DNA of 64,000 nt, from assembly GCA_015183035.1 (NCBI GenBank), contig JACZZP010000009.1, positions 1,302,001 to 1,366,000 of the forward strand. The letters run 5' to 3'. Every line of letters starts with the position of its first letter. Position 1 is the stretch's first letter. A program made the translations under genes and the position numbers. Shown here one piece after another: positions 10,004-22,060 of this stretch. The notes beneath the pieces were generated by a model, which did no database searches, was not told the origin of the DNA, and was given only the letters and a program-made list of their open reading frames with translations. The DNA comes from Meloidogyne chitwoodi. Lineage: Eukaryota > Nematoda > Chromadorea > Rhabditida > Meloidogynidae.

Positions 10004-13000
10004 TTAAGTGGGTGTCGATTTCTGAGATTGCCCAAACATTGCAGCAGGACTTCCACTAAGTAACGCGGTAAATTCATCTATACAGCTTATAAGTTGATTA
10101 TTTTTGTCTAAGTATGAAAGTGTTTCTTCTGGCAATATTCGACGAACAGAATCACTAAAAATATTTTTATTTAAACTTCATTCAAAAAATTATATCGCTA
10201 AAGTGATTACCCCGGTATTAGCGGTTTCCTTTCCATGCGACATTTTCGAATTTCGACAAAAGCTCTGCGAATTAGGCTTGCATAGTCACATTTGGACATA
10301 AATTGCTCCAAGTTTGCACTCTGTTCTGGGTGGATGTCCATAAAATTGTAGAGATCCTCTACTGCCTTTAGGAATTATAAAATTAATGAAAACGGCTCGT
10401 TCAGAATTATAAATTTATTATGGACTACTGGAAACTGACCCCCGAGAAAATGTCATCGTTGATGCGAATAAAAAATTTTTCCATTTCATCCATTAATGGA
10501 GGAGATCCGTCAGGAGTTTTTTCATCCGCGGTGCGTTTACCAACAGCACGTAAACAACGTCTTACATATACAACAATTTGGGAATTTTCCGGAAAATGAT
10601 CTAGGTAATTGAGAATCTGAAATTATGTTTTTTAATTTTATTTGTTAAAAATGAATAATATAAAAATATAACAAACCGAATATTTCTTCTTGACAACAAT
10701 TCGTTGAACGCAAATAAAGAGCAACTTTGAAGTCTCTTTTACTGACACGTCCGATTCACGTCCATCATTAGAAACATAAAATCTTGTAACGTAAGTATTT
10801 ATATGTTCTAGCAAAGTAGGAATGTCAATCTAAAAGAATTTATTTGAAAAACAAGAAAAATAGGAGCATTTCAAAATTAAAAGAAAAAATCAAACCATAT
10901 CCACAATGGCGGGATCAGTAAGCGTTTCGGTTCGTTTAATCATACATTTACGTAGCAAATCCATCATTTTTCCTTTAGGCTCAGTTGCTTGATACTTCAT
11001 AATTAATTTCATCAAAGCCAAAAAACAAACGCTCGGATGAGTAAATTCGCAAAGACGAATGACAACAACATTCAAAGAACGGAAAACCTAAATTGATTAA
11101 TTATTGTAAAGTTATTAATTATTTCTCTAACTTGATCCTTAAATCCAGAAAGGCGTTGATCACAGACTAGCGATAGAATTGCTTCTATAAATGCACGTAA
11201 TGTGTCGGCACTTATCTTTTTCATTATATGAGTTTCATTTGTCAACTTAAAAAAAAATTTATTTTAAAATAAAATTGTTAATGACCGTCGAAAGAAAATT
11301 GCAAATTGATCGTAAAAATTCATTAAGTTCATTTTCTTTTGAACTATTCTGATCGTCTCTCTTTGCTTCCTTAATAGATTCAAGTTGTTCAAGATGTTGA
11401 CTACGAATATGAAAAACTTGTGTAACAATCTAAAATATTTTGTGAAATTAAAAAATAAATAGGACAACCATTTTCATAATAAGTTCTGATCTATCAATTA
11501 TATATTGACGATTGTTTGAATCATTAAGAAGATGTAATAACTAAAATTAAATATGATTAAAGTTTAAACAATAAACCTGTGCAATTGCCTCATCGGCAAG
11601 ACTTAATTGTAGACAAGAGACATTATGAACTGCTCTATCAATATATTCAGTACTTTCTAATGACGATATAGAGGATACTGATTCACTACGTCGAGAAAAT
11701 GTGCTTACAGGACGGATTACAGGCTTCTTTAATATAAAATTTATTAATATCAACAATTATTAATTACAATAGGTTGTAAATCCTGTTGGTCAATACTTCC
11801 GCCAGGAGGAAAATTTCGACTAGATAAAATGCCGCGTTCTGGTCCATCATTTTTAGTAAAAGTTGAATTTAAGCCAGAATGATTAGCTCCTGCCGAATTA
11901 ACTAAAGTTCTACCAAGTGTGGGGGAATTATCATCAAATTCATTTTCAAAAAATTTCGGATCCAATTGGAAACGACCACCTACTGTCTGAAATCAAAACT
12001 CTAAAACTAAAAATATTAAATGAAACTACCTGATTTAATGTCGAACTTAAAGCAGCGTGTGAATGAGCAGAAGAAAGACCAGTAGCAGTAACATTATGTG
12101 AACGACGTGGACCACGTACAGTATCATCAGCACCTCCTGCTATCATCGAGTTATTACCATGCAATGTCAATTCGATTGGCCGACGCGGTCTGTTAAAAAT
12201 TTTTAATCACGTAAAAAATATAAATAATGTAAAACCCGCTCGCCGATCTTGCTCTTGTTGTGTGCTGTTGAGTACTATTTTCCATTCTAGAATTTAACCG
12301 ACTGGTTGACGCATCTCGAGTTGTTTGCTGCCTATTCGCAGATTTTGGATCAAATACGCCCGTTCGTTTAATACGTTCATCAAGCATAGCACGTTCTTTC
12401 TCGCCAAGTTGTCCAATAAGTGAAAAAACTTTATCACGGTCACATCCCATCCCTCTATAAACTGTAACAATAGCATTCAGTGCTGCATTTCTTACAGCGG
12501 CATCTCTCTCGGCAATACAAGCACCAAAGGTACGCATTGTTATTTGAGGTGTGCTAGTTATTGTAATACCAATAATCTTAAAATTTATATTGTATTTCCA
12601 TTAACTGAATTATAAACAGAGTTAGTCTATAAATAACATGTATTATTATTTTCGATTTCGGCGTCCAAATTTATATTAGTTTTTAAACCGTTAGTGATAT
12701 TAATGAAAGAGTACCTCGATTAGTGATTCAGCAATTGCAAGGCTTTCAGCCTTCTGTCGCGAATTTTTTGTCTTAAGGCTATCAAGAACATTTGGAAATA
12801 TTTTAGCAGGAACAGAAATGGTGTTTAAAATATGTACGATTCGGCGAACTTGATTTCGAACTAAATCCTTTGAATCACCACTCTAAAATGTATTCTAAAT
12901 TATCCATAACAAATAACATTTTTAAATTACTTTTAAAAGCAAATAAGGAAGAAAAGATTGCATTTCAAGGTCATTAAGAACCTCATTCATTGCTTCCATT

Positions 13001-16000
13001 TGTGTGAAAACAGCCAGAATAAATTCAAGTACTTTGATCAAAACAGATGGATTTGTGTCAAAAAAGCGCAAAGTCGACCACTTAAGAAGAAGATCGATAT
13101 TGTTAATAATACATTCTGGTGAAGCTGCATGAACCTATGTAAAAAATCAAGACTAATGAAATAATTAAATTTTAAGATTCTTGCATAAATTAGAAAGTAC
13201 CTCATTAAGATATTCAATAGCCTTAATGTGTTGTTTAAAATCTTTACTAAGTAACTGTCCAGTCAAAGGAGGCTTCGACACAGCAATCAATAAAGAACTT
13301 AGTTGTTCCAAATGTTCAGCTTGTGGTGTATCAAAGTTCCATTTTAATGTCAAAAATTTTAAAATTAAAACAAAAAGTTAAAAAAAACCTTAAGCGCTTT
13401 TTCCTCCTTAAGCCGAAGAACTCGATCACTTTTAAGATTTAACAAAAACTCAGGCACTTGAACCTCTGCCTTACAATTAATCTCTTCTTTATGCTATTTA
13501 TTTTACAAATTTACCTAGTAAAAATAAGAAAAGCTACCTCGACAGATTTCTGTTGATTTTTTGTAGCATTTTTAACAGGTTTTTGTTTTGTTTTCTGATT
13601 TCGAGCAGAAAAAACATCATCTTCAGAAGATGACTAAAAATTTATGACATAAAATGAATATAATTTAAAAATAAAAAACGTTTCAAAAAGTTACATGCTC
13701 TGAAGAAGCAAGAACAGATACTTTATTGTTAGATTGAATATCTGTAACTTTAGCATGAATATCTTGTTCTTTAGATTTAGGTTCGTCCACACTATTAACA
13801 TTCGCATTCGAAGGTGGAGCAGAAGTTGAAAACTACAAAAAATAAAAAAATATTATGTAATTAAAATAAAGAAAAATAAAACGTAAGAATAAATGAAATA
13901 TAGATAAAAATAAAAAAACAAACGTCAGTATTGGCACAAGGAATTTCAGAAATTGCTTTTTCACGATACTCTGCGATCTTAAAATATAAAAAACTGAATG
14001 ATATAATGGAGAATATACCTTTGACATTTTTGTAGAGTCTTTAACGATTTCAGAGCCAAGAAAAACAGCAAGAGCATTTTCACCAATGCATTTCTGAATT
14101 GCACCCAAGGCGGCACAAGAAGCATCACGAACTTCAGGATCAGAATCGGAGGTATGCTTAATTAGGGAAATAAATTGAAAAAAGATTATATTAAATAAAC
14201 TAACATTAATCAAAGAAGAAATTAAATCCTTCAAAAGCCCCTTTGGAATATCCTTGTTGGAAAGAGAGCGAAAAGTTCTATAAATAAAATGATCAAGTTG
14301 AGATTTCTGGTTTGGATTAGGCTTTTTGGCAGCCTCTAATATACAAGATGAGAGATTGTTTAGATTCTACATAATAAATACAAATAGATAAAGTTAATAT
14401 TGTATAAATCATTACAGTGCTTGCAAGAACAGCATCAATCAAATCAATTAACGGGTCACGAAGTTGAGGTTTCTTTTCTTTAAATTTGTCAAATATAACA
14501 GGAGCTATTGAAGATGAATGAGGCCCAAGCTTATTTTTAAGCCCTTTTGCCAATCCAGTAAGACATTTAGCAGCAACCGCAGCACAGTTAATATTTGCAT
14601 CAGATTTAAGAACCTAAAATAAAAATAAAAAATATCTTGAACGGAAACCTTTGTAAGCTTGTCGATTAGATCACCATAATCTGGGTTATCAATTAATTTA
14701 GGATTCTCCACCAAAATGGCATTTATTGAATCTAACACTGCTTTTCTTTCTTGCCATTTTTTACTAGACAATTGATTATCCAAATCACTAGGAAGTTTAG
14801 GAAAAATATCAACAGGCTCCAAAAGCTCAAAAGGATCTATTTGCTGATTATTCACTACGTTGCTTTTCTGTTGTTGATTTAAATTATTTAAAATTTTCTG
14901 TTGAGAAGCTGTAGAAGTGATCCCATTTTCAGATGTCTGCTAAACGTAATGAAATATATATAACTCTAAAAGCAGTTATATTTTCATCACTATTATAATA
15001 TTATGCAAAAAAACATACTAACCTTGATATTTTGTGTCGCTTCAAAAATACACTTTTCACGATACTCAGCAATCTTGAAAAGAATTTTAAAAATAAAAAT
15101 TTATTCATTAAAAATGTCAAGAATTATAGATGAGTGATTAAATTAATAATGATTTTTGAGACTTTGAATAATTAAAATATCACTAACGACATTTCCGGCC
15201 ATAAGCAATACTTATTATGAATACCTTTGACATTTTGGTAGAGTCTTTAACGATTTCAGAGCCAAGAAAAACAGCAAGAGCATTTTCACCAATGCATTTC
15301 TGAATTGCACCCAAGGCGGCACAAGAAGCATCACGAACTTCAGGATCAGAATCGGAGGTATGCTTAATTAGGAAAATAAATTGAAAAAAGATTATATTAA
15401 ATAAACTAACATTAATCAAAGAAGAAATTAAATCCTTCAAAAGCCCCTTTGGAATATCCTTGTTGGAAAGAGAGCGAAAAGTTCTATAAATAAAATGATC
15501 AAGTTGAGATTTCTGGTTTGGATTAGGCTTTTTGGCAGCCTCTAATATACAAGATGAGAGATTGTTTAGATTCTACATAATAAATACAAATAGATAAAGT
15601 TAATATTGTATAAATCATTACAGTGCTTGCAAGAACAGCATCAATCAAATCAATTAACGGGTCACGAAGTTGAGGTTTCTTTTCTTTAAATTTGTCAAAT
15701 ATAACAGGAGCTATTGAAGATGAATGAGGCCCAAGCTTATTTTTAAGCCCTTTTGCCAATCCAGTAAGACATTTAGCAGCAACCGCAGCACAGTTAATAT
15801 TTGCATCAGATTTAAGAACCTAAAATAAAAATAAAAAATATCTTGAACGGAAACCTTTGTAAGCTTGTCGATTAGATCACCATAATCTGGGTTATCAATT
15901 AATTTAGGATTCTCCACCAAAATGGCATTTATTGAATCTAACACTGCTTTTCTTTCTTGCCATTTTTTACTAGACAATTGATTATCCAAATCACTAGGAA

Positions 16001-16046
16001 GTTTAGGAAAAATATCAACAGGCTCCAAAAGCTCAAAAGGATCCAT
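10004..16046 (-). CDS. zyg-9: XMAP215/ch-TOG family microtubule polymerase (ZYG-9-like) with duplicated TOG domain
   Basis: Starts with MDPFELLEPVDIFPKLP at 16046. A TOG domain (SKKWQERKAVLDSINAIL, HTSDSDPEVRDASCAALGAI) runs to about 15222, then a linker exon IAEYREKCIFEATQNIK. A second, nearly identical TOG runs from 14855 to 14026, followed by a diverged linker (IAEYREKAISEIP). Next come a serine/lysine-rich linker (13560-13830), a third HEAT-repeat region (13500-12193, ending GEKERAMLDERIKRTGVF), and a low-complexity linker. The C-terminal helical domain contains AVEDLYNFMDIHPEQSANL, and the stop is at 10004. More than 15 short introns are seen. The family adds tubulin to plus ends and supports centrosomes and spindles. 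The symbol rests on family and domain order. Copy number of TOG units could be affected by assembly. Confidence 0.85.
14024..14840 (-). repeat. TOG-domain duplication, downstream copy
   Basis: This stretch covers exons and introns of one TOG domain. It matches 15230-16046 base for base at an offset of 1206 bp, with only about two differences noticed by eye (one near 14031, one in an intron near 14167). The flanking linker exons are clearly diverged. Confidence 0.85.
15219..16046 (-). repeat. TOG-domain duplication, upstream copy with the start codon
   Basis: Partner of the 14024-14840 repeat. It includes the annotated start codon: the other copy reads ATAGATCC where this one has the ATGGATCC start. 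Introns are conserved in sequence as well as position. Confidence 0.85.
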
Positions 16047-16102
16047 AAATTAGTTCAAATTATAAAAATTTTTCTTAAAAATATAGGTTAATGTTAAAAT
16101 TG

Positions 16103-16532
16103 GGCAATCTTCACCAATCTGGGCGCCACCCCAAATAATCGCACCGGGATAGTAAAAACGTGTTTTTAGGGGTTATCGAGGTCGCTGATTATGAATATGA
16201 TATCAGTTTTTTCTTATCACTAATTTTTAAAATCACAGATTTTATCAAAATTTTCGCTCATTTGCTGATTACATGATGGGCATAGTGGTGGTACAGACCG
16301 TAAAATGTTATGTTGTTGTAAATATTGAATAGCAGATTCTTTATTATTAATAACTTGAGTAATTTGGGAAGTATCCATGATAAAATCTGTGATTTTTAAA
16401 ATTAGTGATAAAATGATAAGGTTTAGTGATAAGATCATATTCATAATCAGCGACCTCGATAACCCCTAAAAACACGTTTTTACTATCCCAGTGCGATTAT
16501 TTGGGGCGGCGCCCAGATTGGTGAAGATTGCC
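16103..16532. mobile_element. 430-bp Merlin-like MITE with transposase N-terminal fragment
   Basis: The terminal inverted repeats begin GGCAATCTTCACCAATCTGG. The arms extend for about 150 bp. Identical 8-bp repeats TAAAATTG flank it at 16095-16102 and 16533-16540. On the minus strand an ATG at 16378 opens a short frame with a YLQQHNILRS segment followed by PPLCPSCNQQM. This resembles the N-terminal zinc-ribbon start of IS1595/ISXO2-type (Merlin) transposases, a family with 8-9 bp target duplications. The rest of the transposase is missing. Placement in Merlin is an inference from a short motif. Confidence 0.7.
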
Positions 16533-16540
16533 TAAAATTG

Positions 16541-17138
16541 AATATCAACAACCACGAAAGAAAAAAAACCATTTATAAAAAACAACTTGGTAAGCCGTTT
16601 TTAGAAAATCAATTGATCTCATTTATTTTAAAAGTCAAAATTAATAAAAAAATTTAAAAAAATGAAAAAATATAAGTAATAAAAAGCAGTCTATGAATTT
16701 GACAAAATAGGCGATTAAAGAGGATCTTGTGGATTTATAGGATTGCTAGCTAGAATCCTTTTTCTCTTCTTTTTTCTAAACTTGTAAAATCTTTTAAAAA
16801 TTCTGAATGATAAATGTCTATCAAAATTTGACAATAAAAAATTTAAGCTAAAAAGAAATTTATGCTTAGACTCAAATAGTGGGACTCAAGGATCAACCGC
16901 ATCTAGCTAAAGTCCACTTTGTCGCAGTGAAGCAGATTTAATTAAATACGATCTTGTTTTAAATTTATACATAACTACTAATTGTAAGTAATTACAAATT
17001 CTATTTAATTCTTCTAAAAAAACGATAACGGATTGTTGATCTAAAATGTTTATCACAATTTGTTCGCCTTTCTGAAAAACTGAGAGTAAACCAGAAGTTA
17101 AACTTTCATTGGACGATGAAGTTTTAATTATTTAGCTA
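16541..17138. other. Intergenic, nothing recognised
   Basis: AT-rich sequence upstream of the ZYG-9-like gene. No open frame, RNA or repeat could be supported. Confidence 0.5.
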
Positions 17139-17616
17139 ACAAGGGAACATATCAACTGATACTCCCCGATTTTGACAACACTTATACCATTCGAAAGAGC
17201 TATTGAGTAGACACAAAATCTAATTTTTTACATGCCCTAGAGTTAAGGTTCGAAAAGTTACAAGCTTCTAAATTTTCAAAAAAAAATGTTCCATTTCCTC
17301 TTCAAAGCGTTCCTTTCTCTCTACTCTTTACTACGGCCTTAAGATCACCTCTCTTCTCTCTTTTCCTTTCCTTGCAGCGGCCGCCAGTTACTCCAAGAAA
17401 AAGAAGAGAAGGCAGACGGCCGCCGCATGGAAAACAAAAGGAAAATGAGAGGTGATCATAAGTGTGGCTCTTTTTTGAAACTTTAAAAGCTCGCAACTTT
17501 GCAATACCTTAATTAGGGCAAGTAAAAAATTAGATTCTGTGACTACTCAATAAGCTCTTTCGAATAATATTAGTTTTGTCAAAATCGGGGAGTATCATGT
17601 TGATATGTTCCCTTGT
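17139..17616. mobile_element. Foldback element, about 478 bp
   Basis: Inverted ends ACAAGGGAACATATCAAC lead into arms of about 110 bp (ATACTCCCCGATTTTGACA, ATTCGAAAGAGCT, AAAAATTAGATT on both sides). The centre has a further imperfect inverted repeat around AGATCACCTCTC and GAGAGGTGATCA, plus GC-rich CGGCCGCC segments. No clear target duplication could be assigned. The open frame across the centre is a composition effect. Confidence 0.7.
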
Positions 17617-17632
17617 AAAGGGGAATTAAAAC

Positions 17633-18568
17633 CGTGGATGGTAATTTGGGTTGTGGTAAATTAGACAGTGAGTAATTTGGGCAGCAAGTAATTTGGACAG
17701 TGAGTAAAATGGACAGTGAGTAATTTGGACAGTAAACCTTTTTCGGAAAAATTAGTAATATAGACGGTGAGTATTTTGGGCAGTAACACGTTATTTTTAA
17801 AAAATAAGTAATATGCTGAGTAATTTGGACAGTAAATCCTTATTTTTTTAAAGTTAAAAATTATCACTGCATTGATATTTCCAGATGTTTCTTTCGAATA
17901 AATTATTGAAAAAGAAGATAAAGAAAAAGTATAAATATTTTTTTTTTATTTTACACATTTATTATGTAAATAAATAATATAAGATGGCAGGCCGAAACTT
18001 CCGGACCAACGCTTCTGGACTCAAACTTCTTGTCCAAAACTTGGATATAGATTTATTACCATGATACAAAGTTGTTAAATAAATTATAGCATCAAATGGT
18101 CCTTTAAAAAGGGAAATAAACTAATTTCTTTGTAAGCTTTTGTGGGCGTCCGGAAGTTTCGCTCCACCTTTAGGATAGAAATTATTCTTTTTATTTTTTA
18201 CACTTATTTTATAAATAATTTGAAACTTTGTAAATTATTTTCCAACTCAAAAAATTATATTAATATGGCACTTAGTTGGTTTTCTGAAACAAAGTCAAAC
18301 AAAGGGAAAACTCTTTTTTCATTTCAAGGCTTTAATATAGTTTCGAAGCTGAATCTAAAATAAGTGAAGAGATTGAAAGGATTTACTGTCCAAATTACTC
18401 AACATTTAGTTATTTTTTAAAAATAAAGTGTTACTGCCCAAATTACTCACCGTCTATATTACTAATTTTTCCGAAAAAGGTTTACTGTCCAAATTACTCA
18501 CTGTCCATATTACTCACTGTCCAAATTACTCACTGTCTAATTTACCACAACCCAAATTACATAGCACC
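17633..18568. mobile_element. 936-bp inverted-repeat element with subterminal CAGTGAGTAATTTGGA repeats
   Basis: The left arm (17633 to about 17850) and right arm (about 18370-18568) are reverse complements. Each contains repeated CAGTGAGTAATTTGGA-type units and the shared block CGGAAAAATTAGTAATAT. Flanking 8-bp repeats ATTAAAAC lie at 17625-17632 and 18569-18576. The central section has a second inverted pair (CGAAACTTCCGGAC and GTCCGGAAGTTTCG). No transposase was found. Confidence 0.75.
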
Positions 18569-18916
18569 ATTAAAACCTGATAAATTAAAGTTTTTTGAAT
18601 TTTATTTCTCTCTTTTTTTAAATATTTTTACTACTAATGTTAAAAATTAACGATTTTAAGAAAGAAATGAAGCTTATGTTAGGCAAATACTTGATCCGGT
18701 ACTTACGTGCTTTGGGTGCTATAATTTTTTAAATTACAAAAATTTTTTAAAATGTACATATGGTAGATTATTCGAAAGAGCTCTTCAAGCTTAGATAAAT
18801 TATACTGAACTCTCTAAATTTGGGTTTAAATAAATAAGGTTATGCTAGGGCTGTGCAAAACATGCAAACAGATATGCCACGATATAAAATTGTGTTTATT
18901 TTATTAATTTTTAGTG

Positions 18917-21900
18917 TTATGAAATTCTACATAAATTAAGAACATCTTCTAATTCATTTTGAATGTCCTCTAAATTATGGAGGATTTGTGAATCTTTTAC
19001 ATTCATTTCAACCTTAAATAATTAAATAATTAATATTTTTTTAAATTTAATATTTAAATATTTACTTACAATTTCCTTACGTAAATAATTAAATAATTCA
19101 TTCCAATTCGTAAAATTATTATTTTTATTAATAAAATTATTATCTTCAATAGAATCACTAAAAGCTGAATCTGGCGATTCAGCCATTAATAAAAAAGGAT
19201 TAATTGTTTGTTTTTTTGGCTTTGTTAATAATTCATTATTAGAAATATTAGACTAAAAATTATAATATACCGTATTTACTCTAATAACTACCCTGGGTAA
19301 TTATTGTTTCAACCTGTAGCTGGAGGGGGTAACTAATACAGGTGGGGTAATTAATAGAGGTAGGGTAATTATTTTTTCAAACCGTTTTTGTGATTTAACA
19401 ATATGAAAATTTGGATAATGAATTCGACAATTTAATTATCTGTCAGCCATTTTGATAAAAATAAAAGTAACATTTTCGCTTACGGCGCTAAAAGAGGTGA
19501 ATTTTTGGCAACTTAAGTGCTATAGTTAAAAAATTTTTTGCCTGCAATTTAAAAACTTCAAAATTTATGAACATTTACCTGACCATACATTTTTGCTAAA
19601 TCCAAGACCAGACCCGAAAATTTTGAGAAAAAATTTCAATTTTGAAAATAAAAATTTACTTCAATGCACCTATGTATCTGTACAAATTACGACAACCCTG
19701 AATGCACTTACAATAAATTACATAAAAAATCAAGTTATTTGATTTTTTTATCGATTTTTACTTAAAATAAACTTTTTTTTAAAAAACCGGGAAAACCGGG
19801 CGGTAAACCGTAGATTTTCAATTAATCGGAACAGATATTCAGGTCTCTTAAAATCCGTTAAACCGTTAACCGGCCTTGTGCTACTCTAATTTTTAAAAAA
19901 AATGTAGTGATATGTAGTAATTTATGGTTCAATTTAATAAGGGGTAATTAATAGAGTGTGGAGAAGGGGGTAATTAATAGAGGTAGGGTAATTATTTTTT
20001 CAACCTATCGATGGAGGGGGTAATTAATAGAGGTGGGGTAATTAATCGAGGGAGGGTAATTAATCGAGTAAATACGGTATTTTTTAAATTATTTATACTG
20101 ACCAATTGTCCTTTAGGTAATCTCAGTTTATTATTATTTTCAGATGATAAAGAAAAAGCTGAGGGAGATGTGAATGAGCAGAATGAGGATGTTGATGGTG
20201 AATTGTTGTCTAGATTTTTTATTAAATTTGAAAAAGGCTCTAATCGATCAGAATTGTCTTTTTCTTCAATTAATGGAAATGTTGATTTATTATAATTTTC
20301 TATTTGTTTATTTGTATGATCAGCTGTTATTAATCTAAAATTTTCATTATTTTTTCTAATAATAGAATTTGAATGATTGGAGCATTCAGATGAAGATTCT
20401 ACTTTATAATAAATATTATAAGGTAATAATGGTAATTCTTCTTTACATGGCCTTCTTTAAAAATAATAAATAAATAAATATATTTTTTAATAATAATAAC
20501 AACCGAAATTCAAAAAAAGGGCCAACAGCAGATCCATACATTGAAATATTTAATTCTTGTTTTTGTTGAATATTTTTTATTTTTTTCTTTTTTAATTTTA
20601 AAGTTGTAGAATTATAAAAATTTTTAAAAAGTTGTTTTGCTTGTTCTAAACGTGAATAATTAAATATATTTAAAGATGTAGAAGAAAATTTTGAATCTTT
20701 TTTTAAATATTCTCTTCCTTTTTCACTAATTGCATGTATAGTATTAATTGATGTAGTAGAAGATTTATTTATTTCCCTAATTTTATCTTTTCTATGAAAA
20801 TTACCAAGTGAAAAACTTTAAAAAAATTAAAAATAATTAATTAATTTATAAGTAACCATATTCCATTATCTAAACTTTTTGTTCTTGGCCTTTGCATTGA
20901 ATTATTTTTATAAATTTTATAATTAAAATTTTGATTAGAAGAAGGAAAATAATTATTATTTTTAAATAAATTAAATGTTTCTAATGAATAAGGAGGAAAA
21001 GATTTTGTCATTAAATTAACTATAAATAATATTATTAATTTAAATAAATACATAAAAATAACCATTTTTAAGTGAAGATATTGAATTTCCAAAAATTAAA
21101 TTATTATTATATTTAACATATTCTGTTGATGAATAAAAATCAGAATTTTTATTTAATTTATTCATTTTTTCAAAAATATTTTTATTTTTATTAATAAAAG
21201 TTGTTTGATAATTTTTGTCATTAATTTCTTCTCTACTTTTTCTTATTTGTTCGGTTAATTCTGTTTTTACTTCATTTTTCTTTTCTTCAGTTTTTAGAGA
21301 AAATATTTTCTGTGAACTTAAATAGAAAAAAATTATTTTTTTTTTAATTTTTGGAAAAAATCCATATATTGTGATTTAGGGGATTTAGTAATTCTTTTAT
21401 TAAAAAAATATTTTAGAAAACAAAATATGTGTGTGCAACAAATAAATAAATTATTTATATGACAAAATGTGGGCGGAATTTATAAAAGAAGGATATTAAA
21501 AAATAAAAGGGAAAAACATGACAATTTATATTTTTATATAAGTTGGATTTCATTTAAAAAATTAATAAATAGAAAAAACAATTATTTTTATTTTTTTTAA
21601 AACACAGTTGTTGTCAAGAAGAAAAAAATAAATAAATAAGGGAATTTTTACTTAATATTTTTATTTTTACTTATTTCCATCATAAATACATATTACTTAA
21701 AATTAATTAATTAATTAATTAAAATTACAAATATTTTCTTTATATTTAGTAATTTTATTTCTAAATATTATATTTTGTAAAAGTTTTAAAAATTATTTTT
21801 TTTTAAATTACCTGCAATTATTTATTAAATTTATTTCTTTTTTTCTCTCAGCTCTAGTCGATGAATGGCTAAACCTTTTCTTTTCTTCAAAATTGCGGGA

Positions 21901-22060
21901 AGCATCTCCTACTGACCAAGTGCCAAAAGCTACCTAATATTTATTATTTTTATAATTTTTTCTAATTTCCTCTGATACTTACAGATCTGTAAGCTGCTCC
22001 TTTATACAAATATTCTGTTTTATTTATTATATTAGAATTTATTTTTTTATTTTGTGCCAT
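18917..22060 (-). CDS. Unrecognised protein, serine/asparagine-rich with a helical C-terminus
   Basis: The start ATG is at 22060 (MAQNKKINSNIINKTEYLYK). A second exon reads AFGTWSVGDASRNFEEKKRF. Middle exons are polar and low in complexity (20100-20460 on this strand include SDRLEPFSNLIKNL and PSTSSFCSFTSPSAFS). The last exons give NPFLLMAESPDSAFSDSIED and a probable helix ending DIQNELEDVLNLCRIS with the stop at 18917. Introns are short except 19256-20101, which is filled by a transposon. I do not recognise a domain. Exon joins in the middle (20470-21330) are less certain because of AT-rich low-complexity sequence. Confidence 0.55.
19270..20077. mobile_element. 808-bp element with TA target site, in an intron
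   Basis: Inverted ends CCGTATTTACTC are flanked by TA on both sides (19268-19269, 20078-20079), as in Tc1/mariner-type elements. Both ends carry repeats of GGGTAATTAATAGAGGT. The interior includes a patch GGCGCTAAAAGAGGTGAATTTTT that recurs in related form near 49010, 49320 and 63500. It sits inside an intron of the gene at 18917-22060. Confidence 0.7.

Noticed and set aside
15183..15759. Separate short genes with the same sequence as 13833-14553
   Set aside because: They are exons of the duplicated TOG unit of one gene, joined by in-phase splices to the rest.
17302..17496. Open frame across a GC-rich patch
   Set aside because: Lies in the centre of a foldback element and overlaps its inner inverted repeat; no homology recognised.
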